The notes: generated from the letters alone by a model not told the origin. A stretch of 64,000 bases of DNA from Microbacterium sp. LKL04 (GCF_900102005.1 NZ_LT627736.1:2170001-2234000), one strand, 5' to 3'; numbered from the stretch's first letter, positions 8,143 to 17,068 are shown. Made by a program: numbers and translations.

Positions 8143-8817
8143 GTGATCTACCACCTGGCAGGGGACTCGACCGTCGCGTCCATGAAGGCGGGCGAGGAGC
8201 CGATGGCCGGCTGGGGCGAATGCCTGGCCGAGGTCACCGACGCCCCCGTCCGCAACCACGCGTTCGGTGGGGCGACGACCGAGTCGTTCCTCGGAACCGG
8301 GACGTGGGACGCGCTGCTGACCGATGTGGTCGCCGGTGACGCCGTCGTGATCCAGTTCGGCCACAACGACCAGAAGCAGCCCGAACTGCTCGCCTCCCGC
8401 GGCGGGTACACCGATCGGCTGCGGCGGATGGTGGCGGACGTGCGCGAGCGCGGCGCCCGACCCGTGCTCTGTACGTCGTGCGAGCGGCGATGGTTCGACG
8501 GCGGGCGCGTGACGCCGACGCACGGCGATTATCCGAACGCGGTCCGTGACCTCGCCGCGAGCGAGGGCGTCGACCTCATCGACCTCACGGCGTTCACGAC
8601 CTGGCTCTACGAGGACCTCGGGGACGAGGCATCCGCTCGTCTGCTGTCGCACTACGCACCGGGCGAGACGGCGGCCTGGCCGGAGGGTCTCGTCGACGAC
8701 ACGCACTTCCGCGTCGAGGGCGCGCGTCGGATCGCACGCTTCGTGGCGAAGAGCCTGCGGGCGATCGAGCGGCGCGACGGGGATCAGCCCTCGAAAGGGT
8801 CGACCTTCACGGCGTGA
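8143..8817 (+). CDS. SGNH/GDSL hydrolase, rhamnogalacturonan acetylesterase-like
   Basis: 224 residues. Block I GDST puts the nucleophile at Ser9, block III is FGHNDQKQ (oxyanion Asn), and block V DDTHFRVEGA holds the catalytic Asp and His. This layout fits rhamnogalacturonan acetylesterases, which remove acetyl groups from pectin fragments. There is no signal peptide, so it would deacetylate imported oligosaccharides in the cytoplasm. The GTG start at 8143 lies 5 bases after the previous stop, so it forms an operon with the Gfo/Idh-DUF6807 gene. Confidence 0.85.
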   Translation: MIYHLAGDSTVASMKAGEEPMAGWGECLAEVTDAPVRNHAFGGATTESFLGTGTWDALLTDVVAGDAVVIQFGHNDQKQPELLASRGGYTDRLRRMVADVRERGARPVLCTSCERRWFDGGRVTPTHGDYPNAVRDLAASEGVDLIDLTAFTTWLYEDLGDEASARLLSHYAPGETAAWPEGLVDDTHFRVEGARRIARFVAKSLRAIERRDGDQPSKGSTFTA

Positions 8818-8866
8818 CCGCGATGTCGTACGGTGAGGGCATCAGCCACGTCACGGAGGACCCCTG

Positions 8867-9091
8867 ATGCGACTCATCGTCGGCACCGCGCTCATCCTCG
8901 CTGGCCTCGCGCTCGTCGTGCTCGCGCAGGTGAACCTCTCCGCCCAGATGGACCGTGTCGATCGGGAAGGGACCGCGGGTAGTCTCTTCGCCCTGGACGT
9001 GTTCTGGCTCGGCCTCGCCGGCGTCGTCTCGGTTGTCGTCGGTGTCGGAGCGCTCATGGCGCGCCGGCGCGAAGCTGTCTCGGCGGCCTGA
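8867..9091 (+). CDS. Small two-helix membrane protein, unknown function
   Basis: 74 residues with helices at about 3-21 (LIVGTALILAGLALVVLAQ) and 43-63 (FALDVFWLGLAGVVSVVVGVGALM) and a short Arg-rich tail. A strong GGAGG ribosome site precedes the ATG, and a TACGGT hexamer about 35 bases upstream may be the -10. It has the size and hydrophobicity of many unnamed actinobacterial membrane proteins; no function can be proposed. Confidence 0.7.
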   Translation: MRLIVGTALILAGLALVVLAQVNLSAQMDRVDREGTAGSLFALDVFWLGLAGVVSVVVGVGALMARRREAVSAA

Positions 9092-9124
9092 CGCGAGGCC
9101 GGAGCCCGCTGACGTCGGGCGGCG

Positions 9125-10441
9125 TCAGAACGGCGCGGGGTCTCCGGGGTGTGTTGCGGCAGGGGTGAAGGCGACGGCCGGGGTGGGTGCGTCTTCTCTG
9201 TAGGTCCTGCCGAGGGGTGAGGTCCATTCGAGGACACCACCCGACAGTTGTCGAACGCGCCAGGCGGTGAATTGCTTCATCGAGTGATGTCTCTGGCAGA
9301 GGTGGGCGAGGTTAGAGAGTTCGGTTCGTCCGCCGAGGGCGTGGTCGTGGGTGTGGTCGACCTCACACCGGATCGCGGCGACGCGGCATCCGGGGAACCT
9401 GCAGTGTTGATCCCGGGCTTGCAGGAACCGACGCATCCCCGACGGAACGCGGTACGAGTCCGTGGAGATGGTGACCCCGGTCGTCGGGTCGTGGAACAGG
9501 CGTTCCCAGATATGCGTCGACCCAGCGAGGAGACGGGCGGTAGCGGGGTCGATCGGAAAGCGGCCGGCCAGGTCGCACGGCCCATCATCTGCATCGGTGA
9601 GCGTCGCAGCCGGCACGAGAACCTGCACGCGAGCGCGGATAGCGCCGAGCGGTCCGGCGGTCGTGTCACGCGTGTCGTCTAACGCCGGGGTCCCTGCGAG
9701 CAGCAGGTCGGCGAACACGTCTGCTCGGACCTGGTCCGTCGAGCGCGCGTCGGTCGCAACGACATCGGAGTCAGCTGATCGTTCGTCCCGCGTGTCGATG
9801 ATCGCGCGTGCCTGCTGAGTGAGCCGGTCGTGAATCCCCTCCGCGATCACGGTGGGCAGGGTCGCGATCAGGTCGCTCATCCCATCCCTCCCCGGCACCA
9901 GTCGCACGCACCGGCCCGCGGCGGCCTCTTCGTGCCGTTCGGCGAACGATCGTGGGTGCATCCGATGGGCGAGGATCTCGAGTTCACCCCGAACCCGGTT
10001 CGGGGTGTCACCTCCGCACCGTTCGATCGCGATCGCTTCGAACGCCGCCCACAACTCTCCAGGCAGGGTCAGCCCGGCGTTCACGATCGCCTTCACATGC
10101 CCTTGGACGATTCGCCCGGCCTCCCACGCCGCCACCGCGGCGGGGAACCCTTCGATTGTCAGGCGAGCCTCGCCGATACGGCGTTGCACCGTCCGGTCGG
10201 TCATCCGCATCGCCCCGGCGACCTCCGCCGAGATGGATCGCAGGGCCATGTCGTGAAGCAGGACATTCGCGTCTTTCCGAGCACCCTGCTGATCCGCCAA
10301 CTGCCCGGCAGCGGCCAGCATGCGAAGCTCCGCGATCTGCCCCGCAGCGATCTGGCGGCCTATGTCTTCAGCGTCCGCGACGATCCCCGCGATGGCGGCG
10401 AGATACGCCTCGCCACCGGGGATTTCCGTCGCTTCCGCCAT
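9125..10441 (-). CDS. DUF222 / HNH endonuclease family protein (13E12-repeat type)
   Basis: 438 residues. The N-terminal two thirds are the helical DUF222 (13E12) domain. The C-terminus has an HNH nuclease domain: zinc Cys pair CRFPGC, the catalytic stretch EVDHTHDHALGG, and NLAHLCQRHHSMK. Such genes occur in several copies per genome in this order of Actinobacteria and are thought to be mobile or selfish; their biological role is unsettled. The ATG at 10441 is chosen, with a GTG at 10474 as alternative; neither has a good ribosome site. No flanking repeats or splice structure are visible. Confidence 0.85.
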   Translation of the reverse strand: MAEATEIPGGEAYLAAIAGIVADAEDIGRQIAAGQIAELRMLAAAGQLADQQGARKDANVLLHDMALRSISAEVAGAMRMTDRTVQRRIGEARLTIEGFPAAVAAWEAGRIVQGHVKAIVNAGLTLPGELWAAFEAIAIERCGGDTPNRVRGELEILAHRMHPRSFAERHEEAAAGRCVRLVPGRDGMSDLIATLPTVIAEGIHDRLTQQARAIIDTRDERSADSDVVATDARSTDQVRADVFADLLLAGTPALDDTRDTTAGPLGAIRARVQVLVPAATLTDADDGPCDLAGRFPIDPATARLLAGSTHIWERLFHDPTTGVTISTDSYRVPSGMRRFLQARDQHCRFPGCRVAAIRCEVDHTHDHALGGRTELSNLAHLCQRHHSMKQFTAWRVRQLSGGVLEWTSPLGRTYREDAPTPAVAFTPAATHPGDPAPF

Positions 10442-10549
10442 ACCTGCACTCTGCCACCAACCTCCGACACTCACCCCGGCAGAACCAGCCGAAAACGGCC
10501 TCTATTCACACCCCAAGATGAGAATTCATTCATTCGGCACCCACCCGCG

Positions 10550-11368
10550 TCACCGCGCGGCGCGCGGCTTCTTGATCGGGACCGCGATGCGGTGAACCCG
10601 CTCGGCCCCGTCGGGAGCGTCGTGCAGGTCGCGGGCGACATGGACGGTGGCACGGGGAGCACCGGCGAGCACGGCCGGCACGCCTCGCAACGGCAGGTTC
10701 TCCGCCACATGCAGCTCGCGCAGCGCGGCCGCGCCGCCGAAGGCGGAGATGTCGATCGACCCCCGCGACGTGTCGAGGGTGGAGTTGTACACCTGCACCG
10801 ACGCGAGTCGGGGACACCGCGCGAGGTCGTCGAGATCGCTCCACCGCACGCTGTGCGTCATGAACGTGCCGAGCCGCGCGGGCGGATGCGGCCACACGAT
10901 GCGCGCCGTCTGCGACCTGCCCCGGAGCTTGAGGAACTCGAGCCGATCGCTGCCGTCGCCGATGCGGACCTCGTCCTCCCGCACTCGACCGATCTGCAGC
11001 GTGACGACGTCCGACAGGTCCACCCACCCGTCGGACACGAAGGATGCCGCTTCGCAATCGATCCGCCGCAGCCACCCGACGTCCTCGCTCCGAACGGGTG
11101 ACGCCCCGGGTGTCCAGACGCACAGTTCGTCGACGGCACTCCCCCTCATCGACGCGATGTCGGGCGTCCGCACCCGGTCGTGCAGGAACACGGTCCGAAG
11201 CGTCGGGATGTCCGCGACCCACCGCATGTCGGCACCGGGGGCGTCGAAGGATGCCGTGTCGAGGCGGAGCGTCGTCACCCCGGCATCCCGCGCCTCATCC
11301 ACCTCGGCGACGCCGGGCACCCCGCCCACGATGCGCGCACCCGTGCGGGAGTGCAGGATCAACGCCAT
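10550..11368 (-). CDS. Leucine-rich-repeat-like protein of unknown function
   Basis: 272 residues with irregular repeats of about 22-25 residues carrying L-x-x-L patterns (VTTLRLDTASF, IPTLRTVFLHD, LEFLKLRGRS, LASVQVYNSTLD, LRELHVAENLPL). This fits a short solenoid of the leucine-rich type used for protein binding. There is no signal peptide or membrane segment. It ends 108 bases from the HNH gene start and begins 45 bases from the end of the M24-like gene, all on the same strand. No function assigned. Confidence 0.7.
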   Translation of the reverse strand: MALILHSRTGARIVGGVPGVAEVDEARDAGVTTLRLDTASFDAPGADMRWVADIPTLRTVFLHDRVRTPDIASMRGSAVDELCVWTPGASPVRSEDVGWLRRIDCEAASFVSDGWVDLSDVVTLQIGRVREDEVRIGDGSDRLEFLKLRGRSQTARIVWPHPPARLGTFMTHSVRWSDLDDLARCPRLASVQVYNSTLDTSRGSIDISAFGGAAALRELHVAENLPLRGVPAVLAGAPRATVHVARDLHDAPDGAERVHRIAVPIKKPRAAR

Positions 11369-11413
11369 CGACGCCTCCGATCGTCCGAGCCACCATCCCG
11401 CGGCATGCGCGCC

Positions 11414-12451
11414 TCAGTCGAACGCGCGCGCCAGCGGCCGCTTCACTCCGGCGAACTCCACCGTCGGCCACGCCGGGTCGACCGTCAGCACCTCGACACC
11501 GGATTCCGTGACGAGCACGGTGTCCTCGACCTTCGCGCCCGGGGCGCTCGGGTTCCAGGCGAACGCGTGCGGCGACGCGACGGCATCCGTCGTCAGGGTC
11601 GTCGCACGGGGGTCGCGCCCGGCGTACCCGGTCGGCCCGCCCTGGTGGTGCTTCGTCCACTCGTCCGCGTCGAAACCGGATGCCGCGTAGCCGGCGGTCC
11701 CGGCCGCGAAGACGTCGTCCAACCGGGCGCCCGGCCGGGTGGCGGCGAAGAACGCCGCCTCGACCTCGAGGATGCGGTCATCGTCGGCCCCCGGCTCGCC
11801 GACCCACCGGGTCGCGTTGGCGATGAGGCCGTGCCGCCGCCCGCACACCACCAGCATCGCCCGACGCCCGAGCGGCCCCTCCGTGGGGAGCGGATGCCGG
11901 TGGGGCAAGCGCTCCTCTCCCGCGACCAGGATCACGAGCGGGTCGATGCCCCGCGAGACCAGACCCTCGGCGAGCGCCGCCGCGACTGATCGCTCGGATG
12001 TCGACGCGCTGAGCCCGCGGGCGACCGCCGTCAGCACCTCCGCGGTCTCGCGCCCGAGCGCGCGGTAGCGATCCGCCTCGGCGGGCAGCAGCGACGCACG
12101 CGCCGCGCGCAACGCGGGAGCGACCTCGGCTTCAGCGAGACCGGCACCCGCCGCCTCGAGAACCGACTGATGCCACGGCACGCGGACGACGCGGCCGGCA
12201 TCCTCGGGCAGCAGCTCCTCGGCGATCAACCGATCGGCCTCGTTCGCACTCACGAAGACGGTGTCTCCGTCATCGTCGACGCGAACGGCCAACACGGGAG
12301 GCCCGGCGAGGGAGACGTGCGTGCGTGCGCCTTCGAGGTACCACGCGAGGGCTTCATGGGAGGACAGCACGAGCGGGCGACCCCCGGCATCCCGCCGCAC
12401 ACCTGCCATCCGCTCACGTTTCGTGGCTCGGTCAGCAGCAGATCCGGCCAC
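11414..12451 (-). CDS. M24-fold (pita-bread) hydrolase lacking metal-ligand aspartates, creatinase-like
   Basis: 345 residues with the two-domain layout of Xaa-Pro peptidases and creatinase. Where active M24 peptidases have the metal-ligand Asp pair, this one reads MLVVCGRRHGLIANATRWV: the first Asp is missing and the second is Asn. The His region (KHHQGGPTGYAGRD) and the last acidic site (VEDTVLVTESGVEVLT) remain. This resembles creatinase, an M24 relative that cleaves a C-N bond without metal. The GTG start at 12451 has AGGAG 7 bases upstream. It is divergent from lacI and shares its AAACGTTTCC box, so it belongs to that sugar locus; its substrate is unknown. Confidence 0.75.
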   Translation of the reverse strand: MAGSAADRATKRERMAGVRRDAGGRPLVLSSHEALAWYLEGARTHVSLAGPPVLAVRVDDDGDTVFVSANEADRLIAEELLPEDAGRVVRVPWHQSVLEAAGAGLAEAEVAPALRAARASLLPAEADRYRALGRETAEVLTAVARGLSASTSERSVAAALAEGLVSRGIDPLVILVAGEERLPHRHPLPTEGPLGRRAMLVVCGRRHGLIANATRWVGEPGADDDRILEVEAAFFAATRPGARLDDVFAAGTAGYAASGFDADEWTKHHQGGPTGYAGRDPRATTLTTDAVASPHAFAWNPSAPGAKVEDTVLVTESGVEVLTVDPAWPTVEFAGVKRPLARAFD

Positions 12452-12465
12452 CGTCGTCTCCTGTC

Positions 12466-12480
12466 ATAAAACGTTTCCTC
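12466..12480. promoter_or_regulatory. LacI operator in divergent M24-like / lacI spacer
   Basis: ATAAAACGTTTCCTC sits between the two divergent genes, just before a plus-strand -10-like TAGTAT (12484-12489). It matches the box upstream of 13644, so the adjacent LacI protein probably binds both and controls itself. Confidence 0.65.
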
Positions 12481-12542
12481 GCATAGTATGACCCCACCGA
12501 CCGCGCGCGTTGCGCGCGCCGGAATGGTGCGAAGGGCAGCCG

Positions 12543-13535
12543 ATGGCAGGAGCCAAGCCGACGACGATCACCGACGTCGCCACGCACGCCGGGGTCTCGC
12601 TGGCCACGGTCTCGCGGGTCATGAACGGCAACGCGACCGTAGATCCGGCTCTCGCCCAGCGAGTCCGCGCCTCTGCCGCCGAGCTCGGTTACTCCGCGAA
12701 CCCGCTCGCCCGCAGTCTCGTCCTCGGTAAGACCCAGACGATCTCCGTCGTCGTCCCCGATCTCTCGAACCCCACGTTCCAGGGGATGCTCCGAGGCCTC
12801 AGTCGCGCAGCCGTCGCCGACGGCTATCACGTGCTCGTCGCCGACTCGGACGAGCACGAAGATCAGGAGCGCCTGCTCGCCCTGGAGTCCCGCCGCCGGT
12901 CCGACGGCCTGGTGCTCTGCGCTCCGCGCATGTCGGATGCCGCTCTGGCCGAGGTCCTCGCCGAGGTGGCACCCGTCGTGCTCGTGAACCGCGCGGGCGA
13001 CGCCCCCAGCGTCGCAGCCGACTACCGCACCCCGCTCCGCCGGGTGATCGACCACCTGTACGGCCTCGGCCACCGCCGCATCGCCTACCTCGCCGGCGCC
13101 AAGCGCAGTGCCTCGAATGCGCAGCGCCTGGCCGCCCTCGACGACGCCCGGGCGACGCTCGACGGCTGCGAGATCGTCGAGATCCCCGCCGGCGTCGACT
13201 TCGCGGCGGGTGCCGGTTCGCTCGACGCCGTGATCGACTCGGGCGCGACCGCCGTCCTGGCCTTCAACGACCTGTCGGCGATGGGCCTGCTCAGCGCGGC
13301 GACCGAGCGCGGCCTGTCGGTGCCGGGCGACCTGTCGATCGCGGGCTTCGACGACATTCCGTTCGCGCGCTACACCTCCCCCTCCCTGACGACGGCCGCC
13401 GTCCCGACGGGTGAACTCGGCGCCCTCGCCTGGCGAGCCCTGTACGCGCTGTTGCGGGGTGAGTCGCCCGAGGCGACGCACACCGTCGTGCCCGAGGTCA
13501 TCCTCCGCGGAACGACGGGCGCCCCCGCGCGCTGA
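12543..13535 (+). CDS. LacI-family transcriptional repressor of the dehydrogenase locus
   Basis: 330 residues. The helix-turn-helix and hinge are at the N-terminus (TITDVATHAGVSLATVSRVM, with the hinge near ANPLARSLVLGKT). The periplasmic-binding-like effector domain follows (ISVVVPDLSNPTFQGMLRG... DLSIAGFDDIPFARYTSPSLTT). The ATG at 12543 has AAGGGC upstream; a longer reading from 12510 adds nothing conserved. It lies between divergent genes that each carry an AAAACGTTTCCT box (12466, 13585), its likely operators. The inducer is presumably a sugar acid or sugar handled by the neighbouring enzymes. Confidence 0.92.
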   Translation: MAGAKPTTITDVATHAGVSLATVSRVMNGNATVDPALAQRVRASAAELGYSANPLARSLVLGKTQTISVVVPDLSNPTFQGMLRGLSRAAVADGYHVLVADSDEHEDQERLLALESRRRSDGLVLCAPRMSDAALAEVLAEVAPVVLVNRAGDAPSVAADYRTPLRRVIDHLYGLGHRRIAYLAGAKRSASNAQRLAALDDARATLDGCEIVEIPAGVDFAAGAGSLDAVIDSGATAVLAFNDLSAMGLLSAATERGLSVPGDLSIAGFDDIPFARYTSPSLTTAAVPTGELGALAWRALYALLRGESPEATHTVVPEVILRGTTGAPAR

Positions 13536-13577
13536 CGCTTCGGGTCGTCCTCCTCGCGGTCTCGGTGACAGCCGTGC

Positions 13578-13599
13578 TACCGTCGAGAAAACGTTTCCT
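13578..13599 (+). promoter_or_regulatory. Promoter and LacI operator of the dehydrogenase operon
   Basis: A -10-like TACCGT (13578-13583) is followed immediately by GAGAAAACGTTTCCT (13585-13599), placing the operator over the predicted transcription start. A GAAGGAG ribosome site and the ATG at 13644 follow. Confidence 0.65.
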
Positions 13600-13643
13600 G
13601 AGTCGGTGTCCCGGCTCGGAGGAGTTCGGCACGAAGGAGAGCC

Positions 13644-14975
13644 ATGACCACCCGGTACGCCCTCGTCGGCGCGGGCCATCGCGCACAGATGTATGTGGAC
13701 GCGATCGCCGTCGACTACAGCGACCGCGCCGACCTCGTCGCGATCTGTGAGCCCAACCCGACGCGCGCGCAGTACTACGTCGACCGCTTCGCGGGCCACG
13801 GCCTCGCCGCTCCGAGCACCTGGCAGCCGGATCAGCTCGACGAGATGATCCGCACCGAGCGCATCGAGCGGGTCATCGTGACCGCGCGCGACGACCTCCA
13901 CGCCGAGCTGATCGTCCGGTCGATGGATGCCGGGGCCGACGTCGTCGTCGAGAAGCCCCTCACCATCGACGCGGCCAGCGCCGCCGCGATCGAGGCGGCC
14001 GCCGAACGCACGGGCCGATCGGTCGTCCTGACCTTCAACTACCGGTACGCGCCGCGCAACACCGCTCTGCGTCAGGTCATCGCGGAGGGCCGGATCGGTC
14101 GTGTCACCTCGATCGACTTCTCCTGGATGCTCGACACGCAGCACGGCGCGGACTACTTCCGTCGCTGGCACCGCGAGAAGGAGCACTCCGGCGGCCTCCT
14201 CGTCCACAAGTCGAGCCACCACTTCGACCTCGTCAACTGGTGGATCGGGCAGCGCCCGCGTCGCGTCTTCGCCTCGGGAGCGCTGCGCTTCTACGGCGCC
14301 GAGAACGCCGACGCGCGCGGCCTCGGCGACCGGCCCGCCCGCGGCACGCACGACGGCGACCGCGACCCGTTCGAGCTGGACCTGCGCGGCGACGAGCGCC
14401 TGCGCGCGCTGTACCTCGACGCCGAGCAGCACGACGGCTACGTCCGCGACCGCGATGTGTTCGGCCCCGGCATCACGATCGAGGACAACCTCGCTCTCGT
14501 CGTCGACTATTCAGACGGCGCCACCCTGTCGTACTCGCTCAACGCCCACGCCCCGTGGGAGGGCTACCGCGTCGCTGTCAACGGCACCGAGGGCCGCGCC
14601 GAACTCGAAGTCGTCGAGCGGGGCGCCGTCCTCGTCGGAGACGGTCTGCACCCGGTCGTCGACCCCAGTGCAGTGCAGGATGCCGCCCGGTCGAGCCTGC
14701 GCCCCATGGGCGAGCGCCTGCTCGTGCAGCGCCACTGGGAGGAGGCCGTCGAGGTTCCGATCGTCTCCGGCGAATCGGCTCACGGCGGCGGCGACGCCCT
14801 GCTCCTGGCCGATGTCTTCGCCGGCCCCGTGAACGATCCACTCGGACGCCCGGCCGACTGGACCGACGGTGTCCGCTCGATCGCCGTCGGCATCGCCGGC
14901 AACCGCTCCCTCGAGACGGGGATGCCCGTGAAGGTCGCCGACCTCGGCGTCGCCCTGCTGCGGCACACGCCATGA
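13644..14975 (+). CDS. Gfo/Idh/MocA-family sugar oxidoreductase
   Basis: 443 residues. The N-terminal dinucleotide fold is ALVGAGHRAQMYVDAI, and VVEKPLTID supplies the conserved EKP Lys. The substrate domain has FNYRYAP and the catalytic-type stretch GGLLVHKSSHHFDLVNWW, with the His/Asp expected in this family. It is longer than the usual 330-390 residues, with an insert around 220-280 rich in charged residues. Such enzymes oxidise a sugar or sugar acid with NAD(P). It leads an operon with the epimerase-like dehydrogenase (ATGA overlap), the enolase-superfamily enzyme and a serine hydrolase, under a LacI box. Confidence 0.9.
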   Translation: MTTRYALVGAGHRAQMYVDAIAVDYSDRADLVAICEPNPTRAQYYVDRFAGHGLAAPSTWQPDQLDEMIRTERIERVIVTARDDLHAELIVRSMDAGADVVVEKPLTIDAASAAAIEAAAERTGRSVVLTFNYRYAPRNTALRQVIAEGRIGRVTSIDFSWMLDTQHGADYFRRWHREKEHSGGLLVHKSSHHFDLVNWWIGQRPRRVFASGALRFYGAENADARGLGDRPARGTHDGDRDPFELDLRGDERLRALYLDAEQHDGYVRDRDVFGPGITIEDNLALVVDYSDGATLSYSLNAHAPWEGYRVAVNGTEGRAELEVVERGAVLVGDGLHPVVDPSAVQDAARSSLRPMGERLLVQRHWEEAVEVPIVSGESAHGGGDALLLADVFAGPVNDPLGRPADWTDGVRSIAVGIAGNRSLETGMPVKVADLGVALLRHTP

Positions 14976-15904
14976 GTCGCGTCGTCGTCACCGGCGGGTC
15001 CGGCAGACTCGGCCGCAATCTCGTCGCCGGGCTCGCCGCCCGCGGGCACGAGGTCGTCTCGCTCGACCGCGCCCCCTCGGGCGACCTCGACATCGACGGG
15101 GTCCAGCAGATCTCGATCGACCTGCTCGACGCGGAGGCCACGGCCGAGACGCTCGCGGGCGCGAAGGCCGACTCGATCGTCCACCTCGCCGCGATCGCCG
15201 TGCCGTTCAGCGCCCCCGAGGACGTCATCATGCGCACGAACACGGGGCTCGCGGTCTCGGTCCTCGGCGGAGCGGTGGATGCCGGCATCCGACGCATCGT
15301 CGCGGCATCCAGCCCCACCGTGCTCGGCTACGGCAACCCCTCGGGCTGGTTGCCCGATGCCCTGCCGCTCGACGAAACGTCGACACCACGCCCGTGGAAC
15401 GCGTACGCGCTGTCCAAGCTCATGATCGAGCAGACCGTGTCGATGCTGCACCGGCGCACCGGCGACGACGTCCGCTACGCGACGTTCCGCCCCTGCTACG
15501 TCATCGCCCCCGAGGAATGGGCGGGCGCCCCAACCCAACAGGGGCACACGGTCGCCGAGCGGATCGCCGACCCGGCGCTGTCGGCTCCTGCCCTCTTCAA
15601 CTACGTCGACGCCCGCGACGTCGCCACGTTCACCGACCTGCTGCTGGGCGCCCTGCCCGACATCCCGAATGCCGAGGTGTTCTTCGTCGGCGCCGACGAC
15701 GCGCTGGCCGATGCTCCCCTGGCCGAGCTCCTGCCGCGCTTCGTCCCCGGGACCGACGACCTCGCCCGCGGTCTCACCGGCACCTCGCCCGCGTTCTCGA
15801 ACGCCAAGGCGGCGCGCGTGCTCGGCTGGCGTCCGCAGCACTCGTGGCGGGCCGAACTCGCCGCTCCGCCATCCGCCCTCGACCGGAAGAACGTGCCGGT
15901 ATGA
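14972..15904 (+). CDS. NAD-dependent epimerase/dehydratase-family dehydrogenase (uronate dehydrogenase-like candidate)
   Basis: 310 residues of the extended SDR type. The nucleotide motif is VVVTGGSGRLGRNL, and the catalytic Tyr and Lys are in WNAYALSKLMIEQ, with a Ser at AASSPTVLGYG. Uronate dehydrogenases have the same layout and size and oxidise galacturonate or glucuronate to aldarolactone. The following enolase-superfamily gene would then fit a lactone isomerase or aldarate dehydratase. That pathway is my inference; a nucleotide-sugar epimerase is the alternative. The ATG overlaps the preceding stop by 4 bases. Confidence 0.82.
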   Translation: MSRVVVTGGSGRLGRNLVAGLAARGHEVVSLDRAPSGDLDIDGVQQISIDLLDAEATAETLAGAKADSIVHLAAIAVPFSAPEDVIMRTNTGLAVSVLGGAVDAGIRRIVAASSPTVLGYGNPSGWLPDALPLDETSTPRPWNAYALSKLMIEQTVSMLHRRTGDDVRYATFRPCYVIAPEEWAGAPTQQGHTVAERIADPALSAPALFNYVDARDVATFTDLLLGALPDIPNAEVFFVGADDALADAPLAELLPRFVPGTDDLARGLTGTSPAFSNAKAARVLGWRPQHSWRAELAAPPSALDRKNVPV

Positions 15905-15938
15905 GCCTCCCCCGCCTCGCCGAGGGCGGTGCACCGCG

Positions 15939-17030
15939 GTGACCACGATCGCCTCGCTCGGCGCCCGACTCATCCGGGTGCCACTCACGCGCCCGTGGGC
16001 TGCGGACGTCACCTCGGTCGGCGTCATCGCGACCCACGTGGTGCGCTCGGACGGAGCCGAAGGCTGGGGGTTCTCGTGGACACCTCAGATCGGCGCCGAG
16101 GCGGTGCTCGCGCTCCTGCAGCACGACATCCCGACCTTTGCCGTAGGCCGCTCGGCCGAGCCGGCGGAGATCTGGCCCGAGCTGTGGCGCCACCTGCACG
16201 AGGCGGGCGGCGGCGGTCTCACGACGATCGCGATCGCAGGTCTCGACCTCGCGCTGTGGGATGCCGCAGCCCGCGCCGCGGGCGTCTCGGTGGCGTCGTC
16301 GATCGGTCGCCGCCGCGAGTCGGTGCGCTCGTACGGCAGCGGCATCAACCTGCACTACGACCTCGACGATCTGCTCGCGCAGGCGCAGCGCTGGGTCGAC
16401 GCCGGCTTCGACGCCGTGAAGATGAAGGTCGGCAGCCGCGACCTCGCCCGCGACGTCGAACGCGTCGCGGCGGTGCGCCGGGTCATCGGACCGGACCGTG
16501 CGCTCATGGTCGACGCGAACCAGCGGTGGGACCTCGACCGGGCGACGACCGCCGTCGAGGCACTCGCGGCATCCGACATCTCCTGGATCGAAGAGCCGCT
16601 GCGCGCCGACGACCTCGCGGGCCACATCGAGCTCGCGAGGCGCCTGCGGGCGGGATCGGGAGTGCCCATCGCCCTCGGCGAGAACGTCCACACCCGCTAC
16701 CGGTTCGACGACTTCGTGCGCTCGGGAGCCGCGCAGGTCGTGCAGCCGAACATCGTCCGCGTCGGCGGGATCACCCCGTTCCTCGAGATCGCGGGCGACG
16801 CGCACGCTGCGGGCATAGACCTCCACCCCCACCTGTTGCCCGAACTGTCGGGCCAGCTCGCGCTGGTCCTGCCGCAGGAGGTCCTCGTCGAGGACATCGA
16901 GGATGCCGCGTTCGGCGCCCTCGGTGCGCTCGACGGCCCCTCCCCCGTCGCCATCGTCGACGGGATCCTGACCGAGGTGCCCCACGAGGGTCTCGGCCTG
17001 CGCATCACCCACCCGGAAGGACTCCGATGA
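15939..17030 (+). CDS. Mandelate racemase/muconate lactonizing enzyme-family protein
   Basis: 363 residues of the enolase superfamily. The acid/base Lys pair is DAVKMKVG. Metal ligands are the Asp in MVDANQRWD, the Glu in WIEEPL and the Glu in LGENVHT. A late HPHLLPELSG stretch lies where the second catalytic acid/base often sits. These enzymes take a proton next to a carboxylate, as in sugar-acid dehydration or lactone isomerisation, so the substrate is probably a sugar acid made by the upstream dehydrogenases. The GTG at 15939 is chosen, 34 bases after the previous stop; no strong ribosome site is visible. Confidence 0.88.
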   Translation: MTTIASLGARLIRVPLTRPWAADVTSVGVIATHVVRSDGAEGWGFSWTPQIGAEAVLALLQHDIPTFAVGRSAEPAEIWPELWRHLHEAGGGGLTTIAIAGLDLALWDAAARAAGVSVASSIGRRRESVRSYGSGINLHYDLDDLLAQAQRWVDAGFDAVKMKVGSRDLARDVERVAAVRRVIGPDRALMVDANQRWDLDRATTAVEALAASDISWIEEPLRADDLAGHIELARRLRAGSGVPIALGENVHTRYRFDDFVRSGAAQVVQPNIVRVGGITPFLEIAGDAHAAGIDLHPHLLPELSGQLALVLPQEVLVEDIEDAAFGALGALDGPSPVAIVDGILTEVPHEGLGLRITHPEGLR

Positions 17031-17068
17031 TCACGCTCCACCGCACCCTCCCGACGGTCCTCGCATGA
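17027..17068 (+). CDS. 13-codon bridging ORF between two operon genes
   Basis: The peptide MITLHRTLPTVLA starts in an ATGA overlap with the enolase-superfamily gene stop and ends in an ATGA overlap with the serine hydrolase start. GGAAGGA lies 5 bases before its ATG, whereas the serine hydrolase ATG has no ribosome site of its own. It therefore looks like a translated coupler handing ribosomes to the next gene. It is also possible that the hydrolase once started here and was shifted out of frame. Confidence 0.45.
   Translation: MITLHRTLPTVLA

Noticed and set aside
9125..10441. HNH gene as part of an intron or homing element
   Set aside because: No intron structure, repeats or interrupted gene flank it. 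The DUF222-HNH architecture is a stand-alone chromosomal family.
11414..12451. Calling the M24-like protein a Xaa-Pro peptidase
   Set aside because: The metal-ligand Asp residues are missing, so a peptidase name would mislead.
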